6,083 nucleotides of DNA from Desulfobacteraceae bacterium (GTDB taxonomy: Bacteria > Desulfobacterota > Desulfobacteria > Desulfobacterales > SURF-7), in NCBI GenBank assembly GCA_030619585.1, contig JAUXBD010000105.1:1-6083 (forward strand). The letters run 5' to 3'. The notes under the pieces were generated by a model, which searched no databases, was not told the origin of the DNA, and worked only from the letters and a program-made list of their open reading frames with translations. The position numbers were made by a program, and so were the translations under genes. Positions 5,632 to 6,083 of this stretch are shown in pieces (within the stretch, counting starts at the first letter, position 1; each line of letters begins with the position of its first letter).

Positions 5632-6083
5632 ATGAATGCAAAAAAAATATCACCGGAAGACAACTTAATGGCAGATCTGCCCGTAAAGGATCGACTTCAA
5701 GCAATACGTGTTGAAATTGATGAGATAGATCTAAAGATCCTTGAACTTTTAAATGCCAGGGCAGGGCTTTGCAGAGAGGTGGGCCGGATAAAATCCAGGT
5801 TCAAGGATAGCGTATTCAAACCATTCAGGGAAAAAGAGGTCCTTGACCGTCTTACCAGGGAAAATGCAGGGATGCTTCCTGAAGAACATCTACATGCCAT
5901 TTACAGGGAGATACTCTCCTCATCCAGGAGGTTGCAAAAACCACAGGCAGTTGTGTACCTGGGGCCGGAAGGTACTTTCTCCTTTTTTGCCGGTGTTGAG
6001 TATCTGGGACAAAGCACCGATTTCAAACCCTGCAGCAATCTTGACCAGGTGTTTCAAACCGTGGCAGCCAACGAGGCTGAGCT
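5632..6083 (+). CDS. pheA: Bifunctional chorismate mutase/prephenate dehydratase PheA, N-terminal part (runs off the window)
   Basis: PheA rearranges chorismate to prephenate and then forms phenylpyruvate, the committed phenylalanine branch. About 150 codons are visible. An AroQ-type all-helical chorismate mutase spans about 20-102, with active-site candidates R26 (AIRVEID), R43 (LLNAR), K54 (GRIK), R66-E67 (PFREKEV) and Q102 (SRRLQ). The prephenate dehydratase domain begins at about 107 with its signature YLGPEGTFSFFAG (109-121). The rest of that domain, and any ACT domain for Phe feedback, lies beyond the edge. Two starts are possible: ATG 5632, ten bases after the aldolase stop and suited to coupling but lacking a Shine-Dalgarno, or ATG 5668, preceded by GGAAG at a good distance and removing only 12 non-domain residues. 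The longer form is listed; the shorter is about as likely. It should share the leader attenuator. Confidence 0.93.
   Translation, partial: MNAKKISPEDNLMADLPVKDRLQAIRVEIDEIDLKILELLNARAGLCREVGRIKSRFKDSVFKPFREKEVLDRLTRENAGMLPEEHLHAIYREILSSSRRLQKPQAVVYLGPEGTFSFFAGVEYLGQSTDFKPCSNLDQVFQTVAANEAE

Overview
The window most likely comes from a Gram-negative sulfate-reducer-type bacterium of the Desulfobacterota (Desulfobacterales-like). This is inferred from protein style and gene content: a proteobacterial-type FtsK beside an RNase J, and an archaeal-type aromatic entry enzyme beside a fused chorismate mutase/prephenate dehydratase. No 16S or other marker is present, so taxonomy is an inference. By eye the DNA is moderately AT-rich.

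The layout is two divergent gene groups around a control region at about 4473-4817. Leftward (minus strand), a co-directional group runs in the order: small conserved protein of unknown function (4472-4140), ribonuclease J (4118-2469), DNA translocase FtsK (2403-250), and the first 56 codons of a SAM-dependent methyltransferase (209-42). The gaps are 21, 65 and 40 bases with no convincing terminator, so this looks like one operon. The first 41 bases of the window are not genomic. They match the reverse complement of the standard MGI/BGI DNBSEQ read-2 adapter, and the stop codon that seems to end the methyltransferase lies inside that adapter.

Rightward (plus strand), an aromatic amino acid operon begins. 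It has a TTGACA/AATAAT promoter (4555-4584), a 30-codon leader peptide rich in Tyr and Phe with a Tyr-Phe-Phe-Phe-Phe run (4592-4684), and a mutually exclusive antiterminator (4659-4669 with 4707-4717) and terminator (4705-4740). A tandem 25-bp repeat, a strong Shine-Dalgarno, an ADH synthase-type aldolase (4818-5621) and the start of pheA (5632 to the window end) follow. The aldolase would supply the first step of the alternative route to dehydroquinate, and PheA would commit chorismate to phenylalanine. The leader appears to be a ribosome-mediated attenuator sensing charged Phe (and perhaps Tyr) tRNA.

The standout points are the attenuator placed ahead of an archaeal-type aromatic pathway gene, the possibility that its leader peptide is translated from a leaderless transcript, and the adapter artefact at the left end.
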